From NCBI GenBank assembly GCA_001513395.1, contig LFTP01000087.1, positions 1 to 15,247 of the forward strand: 15,247 nucleotides of DNA, in the 5' to 3' direction. This stretch comes from Clostridia bacterium DTU080. Lineage in GTDB: Bacteria > Bacillota > Limnochordia > DTU080. The notes beneath the pieces are model-generated. The model saw only the letters and a program-made list of their open reading frames with translations. It ran no database searches and had not been told where the DNA came from. The position numbers were made by a program, and so were the translations under genes. Within the stretch, counting starts at the first letter, position 1, and each line of letters opens with the position of its first letter. Below, one piece after another: positions 1-7,559 of this stretch.

Positions 1-473
1 TGAAAGTCACTCCAAACTACCACAGCTACTCTCTAGACCATCCGGCTGTTGACGAGCTGGCGGCGTTAGCGGGCGAGATGAACGTTCCGCTGTGCATCCA
101 GGTGCGCATGATGGATGAGCGCAGCCACCATCCGCTGATGAAGGTGCCAGGTGTGGCTCCAGCTCAAATCGTGGAGTTGGCTGCCAGACACCCCGAAACC
201 CGCTTCCTTGTCTGTGCGGCGTATATGATCGAGCTGCGGACTCTTCGGCAGGCCGAGAATGTGTGGTGTGAGATATCCCACGTGGAATCCAGTCAAAGCC
301 TGATCGTCGCCATGCGTCATTTTCCCTGGCAGCGCCTCGTCTTCGGCAGCCACAGCCCGTTTTTGTATTTCGAAGCAGTACGTCAGAAACTGGAAGTGAA
401 GACCGAGGGGCCAACCGTCCAACAGATCGACGCAATCAAAAGACACAACGCCCTGACTCTGCTGAACGGTTAA
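1..473 (+). CDS. Amidohydrolase-2 family metal-dependent hydrolase, 3' part only
   Basis: The frame is open from base 3 to the TAA at 471-473 and gives the last 156 residues of a protein whose start lies before the window. The text fits the C-terminal half of the amidohydrolase-2 (PF04909, TIM-barrel) family: beta-alpha repeats with the phrases VKVTPNYHSY, MNVPLCIQVRMMD, HPETRFLVCAA and LVFGSHSPFLYFEA. In most family members the last barrel strand carries a catalytic or metal-binding Asp (GSD or GTD). Here that position reads GSHSP, a variant I recall from a subgroup of these proteins, so the usual hydrolysis mechanism may not apply. The substrate cannot be read from this fragment. The gene converges on the GH57-GT4 gene, with 28 bases between the stops and no clear terminator hairpin in that gap. 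Confidence 0.82.
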   Translation, partial: KVTPNYHSYSLDHPAVDELAALAGEMNVPLCIQVRMMDERSHHPLMKVPGVAPAQIVELAARHPETRFLVCAAYMIELRTLRQAENVWCEISHVESSQSLIVAMRHFPWQRLVFGSHSPFLYFEAVRQKLEVKTEGPTVQQIDAIKRHNALTLLNG

Positions 474-501
474 GCGCTCCCGACGATGTCTTTCCCTTTT
501 G

Positions 502-3318
502 TCAGCTGATGGAACTGCCTGCCACGGCACCGAGACTGTCAACGCTTCGCGCTTGCTTCAGTTGCCTGTATACATCGAGTGTCTGACAGCAGACTGCATG
601 CCAGGTATATTTGCGTATTGTCTTTTCGCGAGCACGCACAACCAGGCCATTTGCCAGATCCCGATCATCCAACAAGCGTTCAATGGCATTGACAAGCCCG
701 TGGAGATCACCCGGGTAGACTTTCAGTCCGTCCACCTCGTGTTCCACTATCTCAGCAAACCCACCGGTATCAGAGACGATTGTGGGAACTCCCGCCCCCA
801 TGGCCTCCAGAGCGACTATCCCGAACGGTTCGTAAAGACTCGGAAAGACCGCCACAGAGGCTCGGCCCAACAAGGCATTGCGGCCTTTGTCATCAACGAA
901 GCCAGGAAATACTACACGATCGGCAATTCCCAGATCGTCGGCCATGGCTTTGAGCTCATCAAACAGCGGTCCGTTCCCCGCCAATACGAAATGGACGTCC
1001 GATCGCCTCGACAGAATAACCCCAGCAGCTCTTACAAGCAACTGAACGCCTTTTTCGCGTACAAATCGACCCAAGAAGGCTATCACATGCCCGTGCGGAG
1101 GCAAGAATGACGGCGTTGAGGAGAGCGAAGATACCAAGGAAGATACATCCACACCGTTAGGTATGATGTGTAGCTTGTCCTCGGGCACCCCAAAAACCTT
1201 ATGCAACTCGTTGTGCATGGCCCGACTGCAAACGATCACCTGATCAGCATCTGCCATGAGCATGCGCTCTTGTCGGTCAATCGCCCGCTGGATCTCGTTA
1301 TGTATTCCTTGATTGCGGCCATATTCGGTGGCATGTATGGTAGCAAGCAAGGGAACTCCATAGCGCTTGGCAATCATGCGCGAGGCCTCTCCGACAAGCC
1401 AATCGTGTCCATGGACAAGATCGAATCGCCGACTCAGCCAAAGCCGCCGTGCCAGTTCGTAAAGACGCAGATTGCCCTGAAAGACAGAGTCCGCAAACGA
1501 GTCGCCGGGCATATCGGGCGCAGGTACCCGATGAAGAACCACACCTTCGACGATTTCCCGTTGAGGATGTCTACCTGTGCCCAAAGTGCAGACGTGGACT
1601 TCGACGCCTTGTTTGGCCAGATTGCGCGATAGCTCATGCACGTGTCTGCCCAGTCCTCCCGCACACAACGGCGGATACTCCCAAGATAGCATGAGGACTC
1701 GCAGCGCCCCCGGAGGAAACATCAAAGCGGGTTGCGGCAGTTTCGTATCACAGAAATCACGGTAGTTGATATATGGGAATATGGCGTGGGCCTGCTCTGC
1801 ATATCGAAGCTGCGCTTCATCAATCCGTTCTGATTCTATCTGTTGACAAAGCAAGAAAAACCATCGCAGATGCTCGTTCAAACGGCGGTTGGCATACTCC
1901 ACGGTCGTCTGAGCACTTATGATGAACGGCCAGTCGCTGCTTTGCGCCAACATCAATTCGCGGCAGGCTTGATTGAGCGCCCGTTCTTCCAATCCTCTCG
2001 CATCGGGCCGTCCTTCGGCAAGAGCCGTCATTCTCTCTTCAGCAGCATGCAGATGCGGGTAAATCCAACAATTTGCCCCATTCAGCCATACTTCGCTGTA
2101 GCCGCGATTGCCCCAACTCGACTCAGGCAGATCAACAACAGGAGCCTCATCGCATAATGGATAATCGAGAGGCGCAATGAGTTTCAGCTTTTGTTGGTCG
2201 TAGTGCATTTTTCGGCACAAGTAGTTCAAGAAAGCGGGTCCTTCATACCACCAGTGCCCAAACAACTCCGTATCGTAGGGTGAGACAATGATCGGCGGTC
2301 GCCCGCTTTTTTCATGCAGTCTGTCTGCCTGCTCCAGACGAGCATGAAGAAAATGAGAGGCATGAGCCGCGGCTCTTTCGTCGGCCCAAGCCGGGTTGTA
2401 CGGCTCCTTATGGGGGCCGTTACCGGTAATGCGGTAATACTTCAAACCCGTATTGACCCGGATACCGTCGGGGTGCACGTGTTCGCGAATGTAGTCCCAA
2501 TCCAGATCAAATCCTATGTCACGGTAGTACTCGCGGTAATCATAATCCCCCGGGTATCCTTCCTTGGAACTCCACACTTGTTTGGCTGATTCCTTATCCC
2601 GTCCGAAAGCCAAAAGGCCTGCTGGTGTCCGCACAGGCGCATATACTCCCTGTGCAGGTGCAGGATCGGCATGCATGATGGCGTGACTGTCTACCAGGAA
2701 GTATTGGAGATTCTCTTCTGCCAGGATTTCATCCAACCCGGGGCGATAACCGCATTCCGGCAACCAAATGCCGCGCGGCTGATGGCCGAAATGCTCTTGA
2801 TAAGCCCGAACTCCCAATCGAATTTGATTGCGAACCGCCTCTTCTGAACGCAACAAAGGCAAATAAGCGTGCGTCGCCGCACTGGTTATCAACTCCAGGT
2901 GGCCCGCCTTTTCCAGCTGTAGGAAGCCCTGCAGAAGGTCGCCTTGGTATCGCTCACAAAACACGTGGCGGGCTTCGCGCAATTTCCACAGATACATCTC
3001 CGCCACGGTGCGAAAATGCGGTTCGAACTCAAGGCGCACTACCTCCTTCTCGGCCAGACGAATGAGATTATCAAGATGACGTATGTAACGGGCCTGCAGG
3101 AGAGGATCACGGAGCATCTCCATGAGCGGTGGTGTAATCGACATGGCGAAGCGAAAAGCCACGCCGTCCTCCCGGAGTCCATGGAAGACATTGAGCAATG
3201 GGATGTAAGACTCCGTAATAGCTTCAAACAACCAGCGCTGCTCCAGTGCGTTAGGGTCATCCGCATGACGCACATAGGGCAGGTGAGTATGCAAGCAGAT
3301 AGCCACATATCCCTTCAT
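502..3318 (-). CDS. GH57 alpha-1,4-glucan branching enzyme fused to GT4 glucosyltransferase
   Basis: This 938-residue protein joins two enzymes. Residues 1 to about 425 are a GH57/DUF1957 branching-enzyme barrel: motif HTHLPYV at 10-16, nucleophile E188 in GIWLPECGY, acid/base D349 in SPYDTELFGHWW, and aromatic positions W274, W402 and W411. A helical domain follows to about 525, with the family phrase SSDWPF near 460. Residues 538 to about 925 are a GT4 GT-B transferase: GGLGRHV at 554-560, R751 and K756 in the donor-site loop, and the EX7E pair E830/E838. GH57 branching enzymes make alpha-1,6 branches in glycogen; GT4 enzymes of this type add glucose from a nucleotide sugar, so the fusion could elongate and branch in one chain, presumably in the cytoplasm (no signal peptide). 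The ATG at 3318 has an AGGAGG ribosome site about 10 bases upstream, and DUF4912 is 24 bases upstream in the same operon. The donor (ADP- or UDP-glucose) is not readable. Confidence 0.93.
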   Translation of the reverse strand: MKGYVAICLHTHLPYVRHADDPNALEQRWLFEAITESYIPLLNVFHGLREDGVAFRFAMSITPPLMEMLRDPLLQARYIRHLDNLIRLAEKEVVRLEFEPHFRTVAEMYLWKLREARHVFCERYQGDLLQGFLQLEKAGHLELITSAATHAYLPLLRSEEAVRNQIRLGVRAYQEHFGHQPRGIWLPECGYRPGLDEILAEENLQYFLVDSHAIMHADPAPAQGVYAPVRTPAGLLAFGRDKESAKQVWSSKEGYPGDYDYREYYRDIGFDLDWDYIREHVHPDGIRVNTGLKYYRITGNGPHKEPYNPAWADERAAAHASHFLHARLEQADRLHEKSGRPPIIVSPYDTELFGHWWYEGPAFLNYLCRKMHYDQQKLKLIAPLDYPLCDEAPVVDLPESSWGNRGYSEVWLNGANCWIYPHLHAAEERMTALAEGRPDARGLEERALNQACRELMLAQSSDWPFIISAQTTVEYANRRLNEHLRWFFLLCQQIESERIDEAQLRYAEQAHAIFPYINYRDFCDTKLPQPALMFPPGALRVLMLSWEYPPLCAGGLGRHVHELSRNLAKQGVEVHVCTLGTGRHPQREIVEGVVLHRVPAPDMPGDSFADSVFQGNLRLYELARRLWLSRRFDLVHGHDWLVGEASRMIAKRYGVPLLATIHATEYGRNQGIHNEIQRAIDRQERMLMADADQVIVCSRAMHNELHKVFGVPEDKLHIIPNGVDVSSLVSSLSSTPSFLPPHGHVIAFLGRFVREKGVQLLVRAAGVILSRRSDVHFVLAGNGPLFDELKAMADDLGIADRVVFPGFVDDKGRNALLGRASVAVFPSLYEPFGIVALEAMGAGVPTIVSDTGGFAEIVEHEVDGLKVYPGDLHGLVNAIERLLDDRDLANGLVVRAREKTIRKYTWHAVCCQTLDVYRQLKQARSVDSLGAVAGSSIS

Positions 3319-3342
3319 TGACTTCGGACCTCCTGCGAGTGC

Positions 3343-3858
3343 TCAACTTCGGAAGTGAAATGGCGAGCTGATGCTTTCGGGTTTCCAGTCACCCAGTTGT
3401 TGCCCCGCTAATGTTCGGCCGGGCCAGTTGCGCGGAGTCGTCACAAGGTTGGAACGTAACAAGCCGACGAAAACGTTGTAGACATTGCGCGTCCCTACAT
3501 CAAGCACGTAGCTTTTGCCGGGCAGCAGATTATAAAAAAACCAGTTGTCGGTCAAGCGAGACGTGTTCACTTCCTGGATAACGCGCGGGCCGTCGTCTAC
3601 GTTGTCAATCATGTATAGGCGAAGGACCAAAGGCAGTTCGTCCCAGTCGCACCCAAAATGACGCGCTGTCATCTCCCGGAATTCCGGAGTCAATTCCCAA
3701 TATGCATACAGACTCTGGGGGTCGCGAGTCATCAGATGCACGCGTGTGACACCATGAGACGTGGGAAATGGCGGCGGTGCGAAGCTTGACGCGACCCCGG
3801 CCTCGGCACGTGCATCAGAAGACCCGGTGGTGGCACCTGCCGCGAGGTTATCAGGCAC
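3343..3858 (-). CDS. DUF4912 domain protein, probable partner in glycogen metabolism
   Basis: A 171-residue protein that I recognise as DUF4912 from the core phrases VHLMTRDPQSLYAYWELT (about residues 40-57), LVLRLYMID, NWFFYNLLPGKSYVLDVG and VFVGLLRSN. The first 35 residues are a low-complexity Ala/Pro/Ser tail. There is no signal peptide or membrane segment. The family has no settled biochemical role; its genes often sit beside GH57/DUF1957 and glycogen-synthase genes, as here, so a glucan-binding or regulatory role is an inference from context. The longest frame starts at a GTG at 3876, but that version would encode the ribosome site itself. The GTG at 3858 has GGAGG (3866-3870 on the complement) seven bases upstream and is the better start. 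The gene leads a two-gene operon with the GH57-GT4 fusion. Confidence 0.87.
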   Translation of the reverse strand: MPDNLAAGATTGSSDARAEAGVASSFAPPPFPTSHGVTRVHLMTRDPQSLYAYWELTPEFREMTARHFGCDWDELPLVLRLYMIDNVDDGPRVIQEVNTSRLTDNWFFYNLLPGKSYVLDVGTRNVYNVFVGLLRSNLVTTPRNWPGRTLAGQQLGDWKPESISSPFHFRS

Positions 3859-3865
3859 GGGGCCC

Positions 3866-3870
3866 CCTCC
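3866..3870 (-). promoter_or_regulatory. Ribosome binding site deciding the DUF4912 start
   Basis: On the complement the stretch AAAGGAGGGG ends seven bases before the GTG at 3858. The same bases lie inside the reading frame if the GTG at 3876 is used, which argues for the shorter protein. Confidence 0.7.
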
Positions 3871-3925
3871 TTTCACTCAGAAAGACATCACTATCAAGTA
3901 TGGCGTCGATCACTGCCCGGTATAC

Positions 3926-3954
3926 ACAATAGGACTGAGATTATTTCTCCGCAA
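3926..3954 (-). promoter_or_regulatory. Possible sigma-A promoter for the DUF4912-glucan operon
   Basis: On the complement, TTGCGG (3949-3954) and TATTGT (3926-3931) are separated by 17 bases, the usual spacing. Each element departs from consensus, and the -35 box overlaps the T-run of the small terminator-like hairpin next to it. The distance to the start codon at 3858 would leave a leader of about 60 bases. Confidence 0.27.
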
Positions 3955-3972
3955 AAAAGCGCAGAATTGCGC
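3953..3972 (-). terminator. Short intrinsic-terminator-like hairpin upstream of DUF4912
   Basis: Read on the minus strand, GCGCA-ATTC-TGCGC forms a five-pair perfect stem with a four-base loop, directly followed by TTTTTT. It lies about 95 bases before the DUF4912 start. It could stop antisense transcription coming out of the recombinase region, or act as an attenuator. The stem is short, so strength is uncertain. Confidence 0.4.
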
Positions 3973-4028
3973 ACTGGCAAGCAGGACTCTCCTTAAGAGA
4001 AGCAGAATGTGTTTCATATGAGGTTAGC

Positions 4029-4058
4029 TATACTATCTTAAGACATGTATAGGGAGGT
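4029..4058 (+). promoter_or_regulatory. Possible -10 element and ribosome site of the recombinase gene
   Basis: TATACT at 4029-4034 is a good -10 match 30 bases before the ATG, but I find no convincing -35 at 16-18 bases upstream. AGGGAGGT at 4051-4058 is a strong ribosome site six bases before the ATG at 4065. Confidence 0.35.
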
Positions 4059-4064
4059 CCACCG

Positions 4065-5042
4065 ATGCCGAAAGACGGAGTCCTTGACCGACGATGCATC
4101 GACCACTACATGCACTATCTTTGCTCAGAAAAAGGGATGAGTCCCCTCACCGTCATCCACTATGCCCACGATGTCATGATGTTCATGCGCTTCGTCGCCA
4201 AACAACTGGGCGATCAACAGCAACTGCGTATCACGGACATAACACCGCAACATATACAGGCCTTCCTAGACTACCTCCAAGAGGACCGTCGCAACAATCG
4301 CCGAAGCGCTAAGCGCCGCTTGGCGGCCCTCCGCTCTTTTTTCGACTACGCCATAGGTATGTCCCCTACACTGCGCGGATCTTTCGGCAATCCTGCGTTA
4401 GTTATACTTACCCCAACGCCACCGGATTCGATTCCCCGGCCGCTCACGGCTGAAGAGGCCACCTCCCTGCTGCGCGCCGTACGCGCCCATGGCCCGAACC
4501 CGAGGCGAGACTATGCCATCCTGCGCCTATTCCTCCATTGCGGTGCCCGACTGTCGGAGGTCCTACACCTGGACCTTGACGACATCAACCTCGACGAGAT
4601 GTATGTACGCCTTGACGCTAACGGAAAACGCGACCGTCTCGTTCCTCTCAGTGAAGAGACAGCCCGTGCCCTGCAAGACTATCTGCGCGAACGTCCCGAT
4701 GTCCCCTCGCCCCGCGTCTTTATAAACCGGAGTCGCAAACCGATCAGCAAGGGTGCCGTCTACTATGCCTTAGCCAAGAGCGTCGCCTCGACCAGCCTTC
4801 CCCCCAATAGCGTCACTATCAACCGGCTTCGCCACACCTGCTTCACGCTTTTGGCCAAAGCCGGCCTCACCGTCGAAGAGCTCCAAGCTGTGGCCGGCCT
4901 GCGAGACAAGAAGGCTCCGCGCCTGTACGTACGCCTGGCTCGTGAGCAGTCAGTCGACCCCATCAGTGATCACGAGGCAATCTCTTTGAGCACCGCTTCC
5001 GAAGACACAGCTACGTATCCCCAAGCAGACGCAGGTGCGTAG
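4065..5042 (+). CDS. XerC/XerD-like tyrosine recombinase with altered catalytic residues
   Basis: A 325-residue phage-integrase-fold protein. Residues about 10-95 form the SAM-like core-binding domain (EKGMSPLTVIHYAHDV; SAKRRLAALRSFFDYAIG) and 125-290 the catalytic domain. Visible active-site residues are R162 (CGARLSEVLHL), K188 (NGKRDRLVPL), R256 (INRLRHTCF) and the nucleophile Y288 (PRLYVRLA). The first His of the usual HxxR is N253, and the GH/GW position nine residues before the Tyr is L279, so both histidines of the RKHRHY set are missing. Such a protein might bind and nick poorly, depend on a partner, or be inactive. The last 25 residues are an unrelated Ser/Ala-rich tail. The start is supported by AGGGAGGT six bases upstream. 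It stands alone, divergent from the glucan operon. It is not obviously the chromosomal XerC or XerD, which keep the histidines. Confidence 0.87.
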   Translation: MPKDGVLDRRCIDHYMHYLCSEKGMSPLTVIHYAHDVMMFMRFVAKQLGDQQQLRITDITPQHIQAFLDYLQEDRRNNRRSAKRRLAALRSFFDYAIGMSPTLRGSFGNPALVILTPTPPDSIPRPLTAEEATSLLRAVRAHGPNPRRDYAILRLFLHCGARLSEVLHLDLDDINLDEMYVRLDANGKRDRLVPLSEETARALQDYLRERPDVPSPRVFINRSRKPISKGAVYYALAKSVASTSLPPNSVTINRLRHTCFTLLAKAGLTVEELQAVAGLRDKKAPRLYVRLAREQSVDPISDHEAISLSTASEDTATYPQADAGA

Positions 5043-5046
5043 ATCA

Positions 5047-5083
5047 TGAGCTGACGCTTGCCCATCAGGCGAGCGTCAGCTTA
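5047..5083. terminator. Strong hairpin between recombinase stop and TnpB relic (terminator or IS end)
   Basis: AGCTGACGCTTGCC and GGCGAGCGTCAGCT pair over 14 positions around the loop CATCA, with one G-U pair; two further weak pairs extend the stem. It begins four bases after the recombinase TAG but is not followed by a T-run on either strand. On the minus strand it overlaps the TAA of the TnpB relic, the place where IS200/IS605 elements carry their right-end palindrome. It may therefore be an old transposon end now serving as a terminator. Confidence 0.6.
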
Positions 5084-5230
5084 GTGACACTCCGCCCAAG
5101 AGCCCAACGGCTTCTTCGGTAACCCCGCCGCCCTTGAGGTTTGTTCTCCACTGCGTGCCGGCCGAAGGATGTTGATGAGGGCATTGATATCACGATCAAG
5201 GACCGGACCGCAGGGGCAGTGAGTCAGAAG
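5081..5230 (-). pseudogene. TnpB (IS200/IS605 OrfB) C-terminal relic
   Basis: Forty-nine codons after an in-frame TGA (5231-5233) read LLTHCPCGPVLDRDINALIN, then NILRP and a basic tail ending WAECH and TAA. The CxCG...LDRDxNAxxNIL phrase is the second half of the TnpB zinc ribbon together with the last RuvC motif (the Asp of DRD), which normally sits just before the C-terminus. The first Cys pair, the RuvC-I and RuvC-II parts and the N-terminal domain are absent; reading further upstream in the same frame gives only stops and no TnpB text. So this is a fossil, not an active nuclease. Confidence 0.65.
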
Positions 5231-5233
5231 TCA

Positions 5234-5855
5234 TGGGGCTGACGTTCCCCTGCCTGTGTGGTATCAGAAATCTGTAATCGGTGGCATACCGCTTTAATTG
5301 AGCCGGTGGAAGAAGTGTGAAAGCCCACCTGAACCCGATCTACCCATATTCTTGGCGGGCACCTTGGTGTTTAGTGCATTCCCCATTTCGCGGCGACAGA
5401 ACGCACTGCGAAGTGTACCGCGTCTTGTACGGGCAACGAGGACTTGCTATCAGGTGCAGTCCACTGCTCCAGCCGGGAGACAATCTCCAAGCTTATCCGC
5501 TTTGCGATATGAGTTTGTCCCTACTACGATAACATCCATCGATCACTTCATCTGCCGCCGTAACCCAAGCTTATTTACTCATACCCGCAGGAGAAGCAAC
5601 AGCCCTGACCGATAGACCAATCCGTTCAGGGAACGGTTGCCCGCAGGAAGAGCGCGTTTGAGACGCATAGGCCGGATCAGCTCACACATATTTCTCCCAG
5701 CCTCTGCCGCTTGAGGAATAGTTGTTCACGTGCTCGCCGCTTTGCACGGATCGACTCTCTCAATCGACACTGATCAGCCCCTTGCGCTTATGTCCGACTA
5801 ACGATATCGTCAAGTCAAAAGATGCTGCTCATCATCGCTAGGGAGGCTTTCACCA
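5234..5855. other. Intergenic stretch without a recognisable gene
   Basis: About 620 bases. Open frames exist (for example 5317-5532 and 5298-5615 on the plus strand) but have no convincing ribosome site and I recognise none of their translations. The segment nearest the TnpB relic may be more of the same decayed element. Near its right end, TTGCGC and TATCGT 17 bases apart (about 5783-5811) are a weak promoter candidate for the downstream oxidoreductase. I see no tRNA, CRISPR or clear riboswitch. Confidence 0.5.
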
Positions 5856-7499
5856 GTGGCTCGAATCATCATTGTCGGTGGAGTTGCAGGGGGTATGACT
5901 GCCGCCGCGCGTTTGCGCAGGCTGGACGAGGCTGCCGAGATCATTGTCTTTGAGGCGGGTCCGTATGTTTCGTTCGCTAATTGCGGATTGCCGTATTATA
6001 TCAGCGGAGTCATCCCCAAACGGGAGGATCTGCTCGTTGCAAGCCCTGAACACTTGCGGAACAACCTGTTGCTTGATATTCGCACGGAGTCAAAGGTGGT
6101 TTCCATCGATCGAGCGGTCAAGACTGTCACCGTAGAAAGCGCTGGCCAACGCTATGAAGAACGCTACGATGTCTTGGTCCTTTCCCCGGGAGCCGCTCCT
6201 GTGCGTCCCCCAATCCCCGGTGTGAACGACGAGCGCGTTCACACAATCCGTTTCATCCCGGATGTCGAAGCCGTGAAAAAACGGCTTGATGCAGGTCGAC
6301 TGAAAAAAGCAGTCGTCGTAGGCGGCGGGTTCATCGGAGTAGAGATGGCTGACAACCTATTGCGTGCAAACGTCGAAGTACACTTGGTGGAAATGGCCGA
6401 TCAAGTCCTCTCCAGCATGCTCGATCCGGATATGGCCGCATTTGTCCATGCCCACTTGCGGCAAAAAGGTGTGCACCTGCATCTTGGTTCGCCTGTCACC
6501 GAGTTCATCCCGGATGAGGATAAACTCATCGTTGCCTTGGATAGCGGTTCACAACTGGAAGCCGACGCAGTCATCCTGGCCATCGGCGTCCGGCCGGAAG
6601 TGGAACTGGCAAAGGCCGCCGGCTTGGCCCTGGGCCCCCGAGGCGGCATCGCCGTAGATGAGTATCTGCGCACGTCTGATCCCAACATCTACGCCATAGG
6701 TGACGCGATTGAGGTCAAACATCTCGTAACCGGCCAACCGACTCTCATAGCCTTGGCCGGTCCGGCGAACAAGCAAGGGCGCATCGTGGCCAACAACATC
6801 GCCGGACGTTCTGAAACCTATGAGGCTTCCCAAGGAACGGCCATTGTTGACGTACTTGGATTGGCCGCAGCGGGGACCGGAGCCACATCGATGGCCCTGA
6901 AACGAGCGGACATCCCCCACCTTAGTTCTGTTATCCATGCTTCTTCGCACGCGTCCTACTACCCGGGCGCGACTCCGTTAACCATGAAACTGCTCTTTGA
7001 CCGAACCGGTCGCATCCTGGGCGCCCAAGCAGTGGGAGAAAAAGGCGTCGACAAGCGGATAGATGTTCTTGCCACAGCATTGCGCATGAATGCCACCGTT
7101 GAAGATCTGCAACGGCTTGAGCTGGCCTACGCTCCACAATTCGGGATGGCCAGGGATCCTGTAAATGTCGCGGGTTTTGTGGCCGGCAACATTCTCGCAG
7201 GTGATGTGTCCACGGTTGAGGCCAGTCAAGTTCCTGAGTTGAAGGACATGGCCACATTCCTGGATGTTCGCGAGCCAAGAGAGCATGCTCGCGGCTGTAT
7301 TCCGGGAAGTCTAAACATCCCGCTGTCTGAGTTGCGAACCCGCCTCAATGAAATCCCCCGAGGCAAACCGGTGGTTGTCTATTGCGAAGTGGGGCGAAGA
7401 GCATACATTGCCTGCTGCGCACTACGAAAACTTGGACTCGACGTCTCCAATCTGGCCGGCGGATGGCGCTCTTACGCTACAGTGAGCTCAGACTGTTAA
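5856..7499 (+). CDS. CoA-disulfide reductase with C-terminal rhodanese domain (CoADR-Rhd)
   Basis: A 547-residue flavoprotein of the pyridine-nucleotide-disulfide oxidoreductase family. Order of parts: FAD-binding IIIVGGVAGGMTAA at 4-17; redox Cys C43 in SFANCGLPYYI, the single-Cys signature of CoA-disulfide reductases and NADH oxidases/peroxidases; NAD(P)H-binding VVVGGGFIGVEMA at 153-165; second FAD motif YAIGDA at 279-284; dimer-domain Tyr Y425 in LAYAPQFG. Residues about 460-540 are a rhodanese domain with catalytic C510 in YCEVGRRAY. Known members reduce CoA disulfides or CoA persulfides and polysulfide with NAD(P)H, so a cytoplasmic role in sulfur metabolism or oxidative-stress defence is likely. 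The GTG start has GGGAGG (5841-5846) nine bases upstream. It is a single-gene unit convergent with the GH123 gene. The choice between CoADR, NADH oxidase and polysulfide reductase activity cannot be made from sequence alone. Confidence 0.94.
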   Translation: MARIIIVGGVAGGMTAAARLRRLDEAAEIIVFEAGPYVSFANCGLPYYISGVIPKREDLLVASPEHLRNNLLLDIRTESKVVSIDRAVKTVTVESAGQRYEERYDVLVLSPGAAPVRPPIPGVNDERVHTIRFIPDVEAVKKRLDAGRLKKAVVVGGGFIGVEMADNLLRANVEVHLVEMADQVLSSMLDPDMAAFVHAHLRQKGVHLHLGSPVTEFIPDEDKLIVALDSGSQLEADAVILAIGVRPEVELAKAAGLALGPRGGIAVDEYLRTSDPNIYAIGDAIEVKHLVTGQPTLIALAGPANKQGRIVANNIAGRSETYEASQGTAIVDVLGLAAAGTGATSMALKRADIPHLSSVIHASSHASYYPGATPLTMKLLFDRTGRILGAQAVGEKGVDKRIDVLATALRMNATVEDLQRLELAYAPQFGMARDPVNVAGFVAGNILAGDVSTVEASQVPELKDMATFLDVREPREHARGCIPGSLNIPLSELRTRLNEIPRGKPVVVYCEVGRRAYIACCALRKLGLDVSNLAGGWRSYATVSSDC

Positions 7500-7559
7500 G
7501 CAAGTATCGAGCTTGATCGACTGTCCCCGCACGAAGCCTGACCAATCACAGTCCAATAT

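Noticed and set aside
7..542. Minus-strand open frames over the first gene
   Set aside because: The plus-strand amidohydrolase text is unmistakable; the minus frames are shadows.
499..1110. A 203-codon plus-strand open frame
   Set aside because: Antisense shadow of the GT4 half of the fusion protein.
3959..3972. GCGCAGAATTGCGC as a dyad operator for the recombinase or the glucan operon
   Set aside because: With a T-run directly after it on the minus strand a terminator hairpin is the simpler reading, and no second operator copy is present.
5298..5615. Plus-strand open frames in the gap before the oxidoreductase
   Set aside because: No usable ribosome site, no recognisable motif, low-complexity Arg/Ser/Pro text typical of noncoding frames.
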